DNA of 15,986 bases from CAZSPL01 sp964608735 (lineage in GTDB: Bacteria > JAJVIF01 > JAPKYR01 > CAZSPL01): assembly GCA_964608735.1 (NCBI GenBank), contig CAZSPL010000071.1:1-15986 (forward strand), in the 5' to 3' direction. Shown here piece by piece: positions 1-5,732 of the stretch. The position numbers and the translations under genes are program-made. Position 1 is the stretch's first letter; each line of letters starts with the position of its first letter. Under the pieces are notes generated by a model. The model saw only the letters and a program-made list of their open reading frames with translations, was not told where the DNA came from and did not search any database.

Positions 1-397
1 CCTGCATCACGATGAAGGGATTTGCGGGGTATTCATCGAGATAGCCTTCCTCGATGAGAACATCATTCATCTTTGAGCCCCCCGGCGGGAGGTTCGCGTT
101 GTAATATTCCCATCCCTCCTTGTCTCCGCCGAGGATCATCTCGGGATACCCGTTGTGATCGACATAATACCGCTCCACGGCTATCTGTATCGTGTGTACA
201 TTTGCCTTGGTTTCAGCTTCGGCGGCTTTGATTGCGGCATCCTCGAACTCGCTGATGTTTTTAATCTGGGCGCGAAGCTCCGTATCGACCGCGGCAAGCT
301 CGGCATCTATCATCGACTGGACGCCGCTTGAAACGGTCGCGCATCCGCTGAGAAGAAAGAGAACTGCCAATAAACATGAAATTTGCTTCCCGCGCAT
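1..397 (-). CDS. Lipoprotein with pilin/pseudopilin-like region (3' end outside window)
   Basis: The gene reads leftward from ATG at 397 and runs off the window edge, giving about 132 visible residues. The N-terminus (MRGKQISCLLAVLFLLSGCA) is a lipoprotein signal peptide with lipobox LSGC, so the mature protein should start at Cys19 and be membrane-anchored. An acidic, alanine-rich helical stretch follows (residues 28-66), then IQIAVERYYVDHNGYPE, which resembles the segment after the N-terminal helix of type IV pilins and type II secretion pseudopilins (aligned helix, Tyr-rich turn, 'GYP'). Later DEYPANPF also recalls pseudopilin endings. The start is supported by a strong ribosome site (gagggag, 7 bases upstream) and a TATAAT box. 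No class III prepilin cleavage site is seen, so this is a lipid-anchored protein with pilin-like features rather than a true pilin. Function unknown. Confidence 0.75.
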   Translation of the reverse strand, partial: MRGKQISCLLAVLFLLSGCATVSSGVQSMIDAELAAVDTELRAQIKNISEFEDAAIKAAEAETKANVHTIQIAVERYYVDHNGYPEMILGGDKEGWEYYNANLPPGGSKMNDVLIEEGYLDEYPANPFIVMQ

Positions 398-430
398 CGT
401 TCACTCCCTCTGGAAAAAAGGATGCTAAAG

Positions 431-460
431 ATTATACCCTCATTGCCTCAGATTTGCTAA
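431..460 (-). promoter_or_regulatory. Promoter of the lipoprotein gene
   Basis: On the minus strand TATAAT (436-431) matches the sigma-70 -10 box exactly. TTAGCA (460-455) lies 18 bases upstream as a weak -35. The -10 sits about 34 bases before the ATG at 397. Confidence 0.5.
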
Positions 461-493
461 GCGCTCATGTATCGGAAAAAAATCATCTATCCG

Positions 494-532
494 GGTGCCG
501 CCTACAAACGAGTCTTCGAGTTTGTAGGTGAA
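494..532 (+). repeat. Hairpin repeat copy A
   Basis: A 39-bp member of the dispersed hairpin family, beginning ggtgcc with the core cgagtcttcgag at 509-520. Its stem is cctacaaac (501-509) paired perfectly with gtttgtagg (520-528), leaving a 10-base loop, gagtcttcga. It lies downstream of the glycosidase-like gene and upstream of the lipoprotein promoter, so it could act as a transcript-end structure, although no T-run follows it. Confidence 0.85.
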
Positions 533-560
533 TCCAAGTCCAAATTGCTACCCCTGCCTC

Positions 561-3023
561 CTACTCATACCCCTCTATCTTGGCTATCGCTTCGAGGATG
601 GCCTTCTTCGCGTACTCGTCCTGCTCGATGTGCACCTTGCTGCGCAGCGCCGGCAATGCATCCTTCGCGTCGTCCCCCATCTCGCCGAGACCCGCCGCCG
701 CAACTATGCGCCGTATCGCCTCGGGGCTGTCCAGGTCCTTGATGAAGCTCCGCCGACGTATCCCCTCGAGCTCGACGGCGTCGAATTCATCGAGATGCTG
801 CGAGCCGCCGAGGCGTATCGCCGCCGCCTGTATCTTATCCTTCTGCCCGTGAAGCGAATAGTACGCCAGCAGAAGCAGCATGATGATGCACACCGCAAGG
901 CTTATCGGTACGAACGAACGCATCGCCTCTTCGGATTGGTGCATCGACACCATCTTCTTCCGCTCGCCCACCCTGTCGAGCACCTCGAACACGGATGTCG
1001 CCTCGGCATAAAGATACGGACGTCCGCCGATGACCTCGACATCCATCCTCGCGAGGTTGTTGAAAACATCCGACGTCAGCTTCCGCCCGTTCTCGATTTC
1101 GAGAAAATGTATCGTTTGCAAACCCCCCGGCGACCATCCCTCTATATTCGCGCTTATATAGCCTTCGAATTTATGCTTGTGCGGGTAGAGGAAAACATAG
1201 GGCTGCGACACCGCCGCGGTGACATCCGGCGACGCAACCTGGCTCGCGCCGCATCCGAATCTTATGAACTCGACCCTCGTCTCCTCGACGAAGTTGAGGT
1301 CGCTGTAGCCCCCGGTCGCGAATTCCTTCAGCTTTATCGGATGGGGGGAATACATGTGCCCCCCGTTGAGCCTGAAATCATCGATGGCCGCACGCACGCG
1401 CGGGTCCCGGAAATATTCCGTGTCCATCAATCCGCCCGAAAGCGGGAGCACCACACGGTAGTAGCCGAGCGCCTTCGGGTTGTCGGCTATCTCGCCCGCG
1501 GAAATGAGGTCGTATGCGATTCCCGCCTGGTTGAATACCTCGAGCTGTATGCACGCGGTCTTCAGCACCTGGTCCTTCTCGGCGTAATACTTGCCGAAGT
1601 AGAACGGGTAATCGATTATCGCCACCTTCGACTCCTGCCTCTTCGTCGGCGGCGGGAGGATGCATAGATAATTCGCGGCCTCGATCTCGCGGGTGAGGGT
1701 TTTCCCCCAGCTCTCGGAATCGCTGTAGCGTATCGCCTGCGAGTACAGCGGGTAGGCGCCGAGCACATGGAGGTACATCGCGAACGCGGGTATGTCCGCC
1801 TTCACTGGCACATCCGCCGATTTCTCGACCCATACCAGCGGGAGCTTGCGATTCCTGATTACGGTATTTATAACCCCCTGCAACTGCGCGAGTTCGCCAT
1901 GCCCGGGGGTGAATCCCTTCGCAAATGTCTCGGCGGACAACTGGAACGGCATGATGACGCCGTCGATATATTTCCTGCGCAGGAAATATCCCCAGTCGAG
2001 AGCCTCGCATTCGGCGAGGTAGCCGTTGTCGGCGGCGTAGGAGAGCATCTCTCCGGGGAAGAAGAACACCGGGTGGCTCGAGTCCGAGCTCTTTATCGTG
2101 TCCCCGACGAAGTCGATGAAATCGCGCCTGTTCTGTGTGCGGAACAGCGAGAAGTCGAGCCATTCGGGACGCATATCCGGGGAGCCCTGCGAATACCTCG
2201 CCAGCGGATCGGGAAGCTCCCTTCCGTTCGTGCTGAAATAAAGCTCCCTCCGGGAGTCGGAATAATCGCTGATCCCGAGTATCCCCTCGATCCCGCCGCC
2301 GGGATACCCGAGGCTCGATGCCGGCGTGTTCAGCGACCACCCGATGAAACATTCGTGCTCGTAGAATATGGCGCTCAACTCGGTGANNNNNNNNNNCCAG
2401 AATATCCTGATATCCCTGTAGAAATCGGTTTCCTTCCACCCGCTCGCCGCGCTCAGCCAGTGGAACGCCGTTATCCCGCGCTTGTCGCCAAGCGCGAGCC
2501 GCCCGCGGACGGTCTTGCGCAAATGTTTGCTCTCGCCTGAATCGGCCTCTTCATCGATATACTTTGTTACGATCACGGAGTCGGGGTACTTCTCGACGAA
2601 CCATACAGGGGCGATGTCGAACTCCAGCGCTATGATGACCTTCAATCCCGTCTTGTCCGCGTAGGTGAGGAGATTCTGCAGGATGTCCATCCGGACACCG
2701 CCCTCGACCGGCTCTATCGACGGCCAGTCCACGCGCAGGACGAAGCACTGGTAGCCCTGCCGCATGCAGGTGTCCATCTCCTCGCGCAGATAGCCGAAGC
2801 GCGCGGCGAGGGTACGCGACGACACCCACCCCGAGGGGTCGAAATAATCGCCGTTGACAAGCAGCGCCGGAAAATCGGAGCCCTTCGGAACCCGCACGAC
2901 GGCGACATTTTCCGATGCGTATATCTGCCCTTCCGCCGGCGCGATGAAGACAAAAAGCATGGAAACAGCAAGCAGGATGAATATTTGAACGGCTCTTCGC
3001 ACGGTTTTTTCAATTCTCCACAT
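561..3023 (-). CDS. Membrane-anchored GH42-like glycosidase relative with HEAT-like tail
   Basis: This is 820 codons from ATG 3023, interrupted by a 10-N gap (2387-2396) whose flanks stay in one frame. Residues 1-32 form a signal peptide or N-terminal membrane anchor. Residues 60-430 resemble a GH42/beta-galactosidase-type TIM barrel: RVDWPSIEPVEG (97-108), a 'PVWFVEKYPD' strand end, and WVEKS (Glu400) as candidate nucleophile. At the position where GH42 has its acid/base 'NE', this protein has GWSLNTP (Asn232-Thr233), so the acid appears lost and activity is doubtful. Residues 464-598 resemble the glutamine-amidotransferase-like trimerisation domain of the family. A single membrane helix (705-722) is followed by a cytoplasmic tail resembling HEAT repeats (763-818). 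Longer upstream starts would overlap the HD gene and are unlikely. No promoter is seen, and it probably shares a transcript with the HD gene. Substrate unknown. Confidence 0.7.
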   Translation of the reverse strand: MWRIEKTVRRAVQIFILLAVSMLFVFIAPAEGQIYASENVAVVRVPKGSDFPALLVNGDYFDPSGWVSSRTLAARFGYLREEMDTCMRQGYQCFVLRVDWPSIEPVEGGVRMDILQNLLTYADKTGLKVIIALEFDIAPVWFVEKYPDSVIVTKYIDEEADSGESKHLRKTVRGRLALGDKRGITAFHWLSAASGWKETDFYRDIRIFWXXXXTELSAIFYEHECFIGWSLNTPASSLGYPGGGIEGILGISDYSDSRRELYFSTNGRELPDPLARYSQGSPDMRPEWLDFSLFRTQNRRDFIDFVGDTIKSSDSSHPVFFFPGEMLSYAADNGYLAECEALDWGYFLRRKYIDGVIMPFQLSAETFAKGFTPGHGELAQLQGVINTVIRNRKLPLVWVEKSADVPVKADIPAFAMYLHVLGAYPLYSQAIRYSDSESWGKTLTREIEAANYLCILPPPTKRQESKVAIIDYPFYFGKYYAEKDQVLKTACIQLEVFNQAGIAYDLISAGEIADNPKALGYYRVVLPLSGGLMDTEYFRDPRVRAAIDDFRLNGGHMYSPHPIKLKEFATGGYSDLNFVEETRVEFIRFGCGASQVASPDVTAAVSQPYVFLYPHKHKFEGYISANIEGWSPGGLQTIHFLEIENGRKLTSDVFNNLARMDVEVIGGRPYLYAEATSVFEVLDRVGERKKMVSMHQSEEAMRSFVPISLAVCIIMLLLLAYYSLHGQKDKIQAAAIRLGGSQHLDEFDAVELEGIRRRSFIKDLDSPEAIRRIVAAAGLGEMGDDAKDALPALRSKVHIEQDEYAKKAILEAIAKIEGYE
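2387..2396. other. Assembly gap (10 N)
   Basis: Ten undetermined bases lie inside the glycosidase-like gene. Protein sequence on both sides is sensible in the same frame, so the true gap length is probably 10 or differs from 10 by a multiple of three. Confidence 0.95.
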
Positions 3024-3040
3024 CCGGACACCGATTGCCT

Positions 3041-3079
3041 GGTGCCACGGACACGCGAGTCTTCGAGCTTGCCCGTGTC
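3041..3079 (+). repeat. Hairpin repeat copy B (between two genes)
   Basis: A 39-bp member of the hairpin family: ggtgcc at 3041-3046, core cgagtcttcgag at 3056-3067, and stem halves acggacacg and cttgcccgt with one A-C mismatch. It differs at a single base from the reverse complement of the copy inside the gene at 9531-9569. It fills most of the 65-base gap between the HD gene stop and the start of the glycosidase-like gene, so its hairpin could affect read-through or message stability between them. Confidence 0.85.
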
Positions 3080-3088
3080 TTACTCCCT

Positions 3089-3649
3089 CTACGTCGCCTG
3101 CAACCCGATATCGTGCCGTATCGACGTCATCGAGTCGATGACGTTCTGTATATGGGAATCGAGCTCCAGGTCCATCATCTCCGCGCCGCGCTTGATATCG
3201 TCGCGGCTGACCTGGCGCGCGAACGCCTTGTCCTTCATGCGCTTTTTCACGCTGCTCGGCTTCAATCCCTCGATCTTCTGGGGCCTCACGAGCGAACATG
3301 CGACGATGAACCCGGTGAGCTCATCCACCGCGAAGATGCACTTTTTCATGGGCGTATCCCGCGGCTCGCCGGTGTGGTCGGCGTGGGCAAGCATGCCCTG
3401 CACTATCTCCTCGGGCCAGCCTTTCTCGCGGAGTATCTTCGCCCCCTCGATGGCGTGGGTCTCCATCGTGTCGAACTGCTCGTAGTCGAAATCGTGGATG
3501 AGGCCGACGATACCCCACAGCTCCTCGTCCTCGCCGAGTATCCTCGCATAGTGACGCATCGCCGCTTCGACCGCCAGCGCGTGGTTTATCAGGCTGGGAT
3601 TCTTGCAGTATTCGTTCAGCAACGCCCAGGCTTCATCGCGTGTGACCAT
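3089..3649 (-). CDS. HD-domain phosphohydrolase (COG2316-like)
   Basis: A 186-residue soluble protein with the metal-binding signature of the HD superfamily: His23 (NPSLINHAL), His52-Asp53 (GLIHDFDYEQ), His65, His89 with His92 (AHADHTG) and Asp109 (FAVDELTGF). The arrangement fits the small predicted HD hydrolases of the COG2316 type, which are presumed to be metal-dependent phosphohydrolases; the substrate is not known. ATG 3649 is chosen because ggagagg lies upstream and a TATAAT box precedes it. The frame stays open for 20 more codons upstream, but those cover the promoter. It is the first gene of a likely two-gene unit with the glycosidase-like gene, which starts 65 bases after this stop with hairpin copy B between. 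That pairing gives no clear functional hint. Confidence 0.85.
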   Translation of the reverse strand: MVTRDEAWALLNEYCKNPSLINHALAVEAAMRHYARILGEDEELWGIVGLIHDFDYEQFDTMETHAIEGAKILREKGWPEEIVQGMLAHADHTGEPRDTPMKKCIFAVDELTGFIVACSLVRPQKIEGLKPSSVKKRMKDKAFARQVSRDDIKRGAEMMDLELDSHIQNVIDSMTSIRHDIGLQAT

Positions 3650-3679
3650 TTCGCACCTCTCCGTTCCGGTGTGATGTTT

Positions 3680-3709
3680 ATTATAGGAAAGATGAACGAA
3701 AACAGCCAA
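3680..3709 (-). promoter_or_regulatory. Promoter of the HD-domain gene
   Basis: On the minus strand TATAAT (3685-3680) is an exact -10 box with TTGGCT (3709-3704) 18 bases upstream. The -10 is about 30 bases before ATG 3649. Confidence 0.55.
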
Positions 3710-3751
3710 TTTTATTAACCGTGTCGGTTATCGCGAGCTTCAGGCTGCGAT

Positions 3752-3820
3752 GGTGCCACGGGTACGCGAGCCTGTGGGTCGAAGTTCTTACGTAGACCCA
3801 TCTTCGAGCTTACCCGTGTC
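3752..3820 (+). repeat. Hairpin repeat copy C1, with a nested 30-bp hairpin
   Basis: The outer unit matches the 39-bp family (ggtgcc, stem acgggta/tacccgt) but its core is split exactly after cgag by a 30-base insertion at 3771-3800, resuming with tcttcgag. The insertion is itself a hairpin, tgggtc (3775-3780) pairing with gaccca (3795-3800). Compared with the copy at 9531-9569 the stem carries a compensated change, C-G to T-A. Confidence 0.8.
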
Positions 3821-3829
3821 TTTGTCGCG

Positions 3830-3869
3830 TTCACCTACAAGCTTCGAAGACTCGCTTGTAGGCGGCACC
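3830..3869 (-). repeat. Hairpin repeat copy C2 (reverse orientation)
   Basis: A 40-bp member of the family on the minus strand. Stem cctacaagc (3834-3842) pairs perfectly with gcttgtagg (3854-3862), the core is ttcgaagactc with one extra base, and it ends in ggcacc. It is nearly the reverse complement of copy A. It faces copy C1, nine bases away. Confidence 0.85.
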
Positions 3870-3872
3870 CGG

Positions 3873-3972
3873 NNNNNNNNNNNNNNNNNNNNNNNNNNNN
3901 NNNNNNNNNNNNNNNNNNNNNNNNNNNNNNNNNNNNNNNNNNNNNNNNNNNNNNNNNNNNNNNNNNNNNNNN
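3873..3972. other. Assembly gap (100 N)
   Basis: Exactly 100 N, a common placeholder length for a gap of unknown size. The 17 bases before it (3856-3872) are identical to the 17 bases after it (3973-3989), both being the end of a reverse-oriented hairpin repeat. The assembly therefore probably broke on repeated sequence. Confidence 0.95.
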
Positions 3973-3989
3973 TTGTAGGCGGCACCCGG
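3973..3989 (-). repeat. Partial hairpin repeat at the gap edge
   Basis: The sequence ttgtaggcggcacccgg is the terminal part of a reverse-oriented family member. It is either a second copy whose remainder lies in the gap, or the same copy duplicated by scaffolding. Confidence 0.6.
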
Positions 3990-4045
3990 GCCTTCCGTAC
4001 GGTGTCCCCTCCCTAACGGTCGGGGCTCGGGTTTAATTTATATAT

Positions 4046-4091
4046 CTCAACGGGTACCTCACACTTTAGTGTGAGCCATGTAAATTAACCC
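4046..4091 (+). repeat. 46-bp palindromic repeat, copy 1
   Basis: This matches 10138-10183 at 43 of 46 positions. Its heart is ctcacactttagtgtgag (4058-4075), 8-base arms separated by two bases, followed in both copies by gccatgtaa and ttaaccc. It lies in a gene-free stretch before the ComEA-like gene. It could be a hairpin or a dimeric protein's site. Confidence 0.8.
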
Positions 4092-4101
4092 AAACGTGTG
4101 G

Positions 4102-4160
4102 CACGGACAAACGTCTCCCAATCCTCATCATACTCCCTCCCCCCTTGAAGTTTGTCCGTG
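4102..4160 (+). repeat. Hairpin repeat copy D (long-loop variant)
   Basis: An 11-base perfect inverted repeat, cacggacaaac (4102-4112) and gtttgtccgtg (4150-4160), spaced by 37 pyrimidine-rich bases. The stem and the trailing gtgtctta resemble the hairpin family, but the usual core is replaced by the long loop. It begins 11 bases after the 46-bp palindrome. Confidence 0.65.
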
Positions 4161-4182
4161 TCTTACTGCCGCTTACCGGATT

Positions 4183-4191
4183 TGATATATT
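4183..4191 (+). promoter_or_regulatory. Extended -10 promoter of the ComEA-like gene
   Basis: TGA directly followed by TATATT (4186-4191) forms an extended -10 element. Transcription would start near 4198, so the TTG at 4145 cannot be the start and translation must begin downstream. No clear -35 is seen. Confidence 0.5.
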
Positions 4192-4237
4192 ATTGCATCC
4201 GCCCCGGCGTATACCCGGGAAACCAGGGAGGACCGCA

Positions 4238-4831
4238 ATTAACCAGGACGACGAAAAACGCCGCGACGAAATCATCCAACGCCGCGCGCGTACGCAGATG
4301 GCGCTCGCGCTGGTAATCATCATATGCGCCGCCGTCGGGCTGTTCCGCTGGTGGAGCAATTCCGCGCGCGAGCCCGCCGCGCCGTATGCTGGCGAGACAT
4401 TCACGGCTTTCATCGACGGCGAAGTGGAGGATCCCGGCGAGTACCGCATGCGCGAGGGCGACACCGTCAAGGAGCTAGTTGTCGTCGCGGGAGGCTTCAC
4501 CGCCGATGCCGACCCCGCGCTCGTCGACCGCACGGTCCCTCTCAAGCCCGGCCTGCGGGTCATCATTCCCGCGCGGACGGGCATCGAGCCGGCGCCGCCG
4601 CCGCCCGGTCCCGGCGATGTGACATTCCCCATCAATATCAACACGGCATCGGAGTGGGAACTCCAGGCCCTCCCCGGAATCGGGCCGTCGCTGGCGAAGA
4701 GGATAATCGAATACCGCGAAACATACGGCCCGTTCGAGCACGTGTCGGGAATCATGGACGTCACCGGCATCGGGGAGAATACTTATAAGAATATCTATGG
4801 ACTTATCGCCGTCGGGGATGAGGTGCAATAA
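4238..4831 (+). CDS. Membrane-anchored ComEA-like SLBB + helix-hairpin-helix protein
   Basis: About 197 residues: a short charged cytoplasmic N-terminus, one membrane helix (residues 21-39, MALALVIIICAAVGLFRWW), an SLBB-type beta-grasp domain (53-111, FIDGEVEDPGEYR...GLRVIIPAR), a proline-rich linker, and a C-terminal double helix-hairpin-helix (131-191: ININTASEWELQALPGIGPS, then DVTGIGENTYKNI). This order matches ComEA, which binds incoming double-stranded DNA at the outer face of the membrane during transformation. Other HhH exported proteins share it, so the competence role is inferred; no comEC or pilus genes are adjacent. ATT 4238 is preferred as the start because agggagg lies at ideal spacing and the extended -10 promoter is upstream. 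TTG 4145 lies in hairpin copy D, and ATG 4298 lacks a ribosome site and sits at the membrane helix. Confidence 0.75.
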   Translation: MNQDDEKRRDEIIQRRARTQMALALVIIICAAVGLFRWWSNSAREPAAPYAGETFTAFIDGEVEDPGEYRMREGDTVKELVVVAGGFTADADPALVDRTVPLKPGLRVIIPARTGIEPAPPPPGPGDVTFPININTASEWELQALPGIGPSLAKRIIEYRETYGPFEHVSGIMDVTGIGENTYKNIYGLIAVGDEVQ

Positions 4832-4867
4832 CACCGGCACGGGCACCGGCATCGCGCGAATATGCGC

Positions 4868-4873
4868 TATAAT
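4868..4873 (+). promoter_or_regulatory. -10 box of the nitrilase-family gene
   Basis: TATAAT, an exact -10 hexamer, 21 bases before ATG 4894. No good -35 is visible, and the short leader holds the ribosome site ggtggaatagg. Confidence 0.45.
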
Positions 4874-4893
4874 TCCCCCGGTGGAATAGGCAT

Positions 4894-5691
4894 ATGCGAG
4901 TCGCTTACGTACAAACCGAGCCGGTAATCGGACGGACGAAACACAACATCGACCGCGCGGTCGACCTTATCGAGAAGGTGCGCGAAGCCGACCTCGTCGT
5001 GCTGCCGGAGCTGTTCCATTCGGGCTACAAGTTCGAATCGAAGCCCGAGGCCGAATCCCTCGCGTGCGAAATCCCCAGCGGCGACGCGGTGCAGGCGCTG
5101 CTCGCGACCGCGCGAAAATTCGAGACGCATATCGCGGCGGGGATATTGGAGCAGGAGCGCGGCGAGCTTTACAATTCGGCGGTGCTTGTAAGTCCCGCCG
5201 AAGTCATCCTCACATACCGCAAGATCCACCTGTTCGACACCGAAAAAGATTTATTCAAACCCGGCGACAAGCCGCCCGGTACCGCGAAGGTGGGCAAGGC
5301 GAATGTCGGCATGCTCATATGCTTCGACTGGATTTTCCCCGGCGTATGGAACTTCCTCGCGCGCAGCGGGGCCCAGGTGATATGCCATCCGGCGAACCTC
5401 GTGCTCGAAGGCAAGTGCGAGAAGGGGACCATCGTACGCGCGATGGAGAACCGTCTTTTCATCATCACCGCCGACCGAGCCGGGGATGAGCGCGGCCTGC
5501 ATTTCGTCGGCGGAAGCCAGGTAGTCGACCCGGACGGGCGGCTACTCAGCAAAGCGCCGGAGAAGGGGGAGTATTTCGACATGGTGAAAATCGACGCTGA
5601 CTTCGCGGACTGGAAATTCATCACGCCGCGCAACCATGTCCTCGACGACGCGCGGTGGGAGCTCTATCCACCGCCGGAAGGCGAAGAATAA
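4894..5691 (+). CDS. Nitrilase-superfamily carbon-nitrogen hydrolase
   Basis: 265 residues, the usual length of a single-domain CN hydrolase. The catalytic triad of the family is complete: Glu39 (VVLPELFHSGY), Lys110 (YRKIHLFD) and Cys143 (MLICFDWIFPG), with the supporting Glu117 in DTEKDLFKPGD. Such enzymes are cytoplasmic and hydrolyse amide or nitrile C-N bonds through a cysteine thioester, for example omega-amidases, N-carbamoylputrescine amidases and NAD synthetase-type glutaminases. The exact substrate cannot be fixed from the sequence. It has its own TATAAT box and starts 62 bases after the ComEA-like stop, so it is probably transcribed alone. It converges with the toxin-antitoxin pair 41 bases downstream. 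No signal peptide. Confidence 0.9.
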   Translation: MRVAYVQTEPVIGRTKHNIDRAVDLIEKVREADLVVLPELFHSGYKFESKPEAESLACEIPSGDAVQALLATARKFETHIAAGILEQERGELYNSAVLVSPAEVILTYRKIHLFDTEKDLFKPGDKPPGTAKVGKANVGMLICFDWIFPGVWNFLARSGAQVICHPANLVLEGKCEKGTIVRAMENRLFIITADRAGDERGLHFVGGSQVVDPDGRLLSKAPEKGEYFDMVKIDADFADWKFITPRNHVLDDARWELYPPPEGEE

Positions 5692-5732
5692 ACTGGTTAT
5701 TCCACCCAGACAGGGAGATTCCCATATCTACC

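Noticed and set aside
528..1667. Long open frame on the + strand opposite the glycosidase-like gene
   Set aside because: Arg/His/Leu-rich composition and lack of motifs mark it as the shadow of the GC-rich minus-strand gene; the same applies to the frames at 1378-2439 and 1767-2540.
3124..3144. Perfect palindrome acgtcatcg-agt-cgatgacgt
   Set aside because: It lies within the HD gene's coding sequence, where its bases are explained by codons, and has no T-run or second copy to suggest a regulatory role.
3024..3299. N-terminal extension of the glycosidase-like gene to 3299
   Set aside because: It overlaps the HD gene in another frame, has arginine- and glycine-rich shadow composition, and precedes a clear signal peptide starting at 3023.
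3750..4161. CRISPR array
   Set aside because: The repeats are palindromic, differ in stem sequence and orientation, and are not regularly spaced; no cas genes are present.
4145..4237. TTG start at 4145 for the ComEA-like gene
   Set aside because: The first codons lie in a hairpin repeat arm and upstream of the promoter, and no ribosome site precedes it.
5692..5732. Terminator between the nitrilase-family and antitoxin genes
   Set aside because: Only a 4-base stem (ggga/tccc) is visible and the T-run (5749-5755) lies inside the antitoxin gene, so the evidence is too weak.
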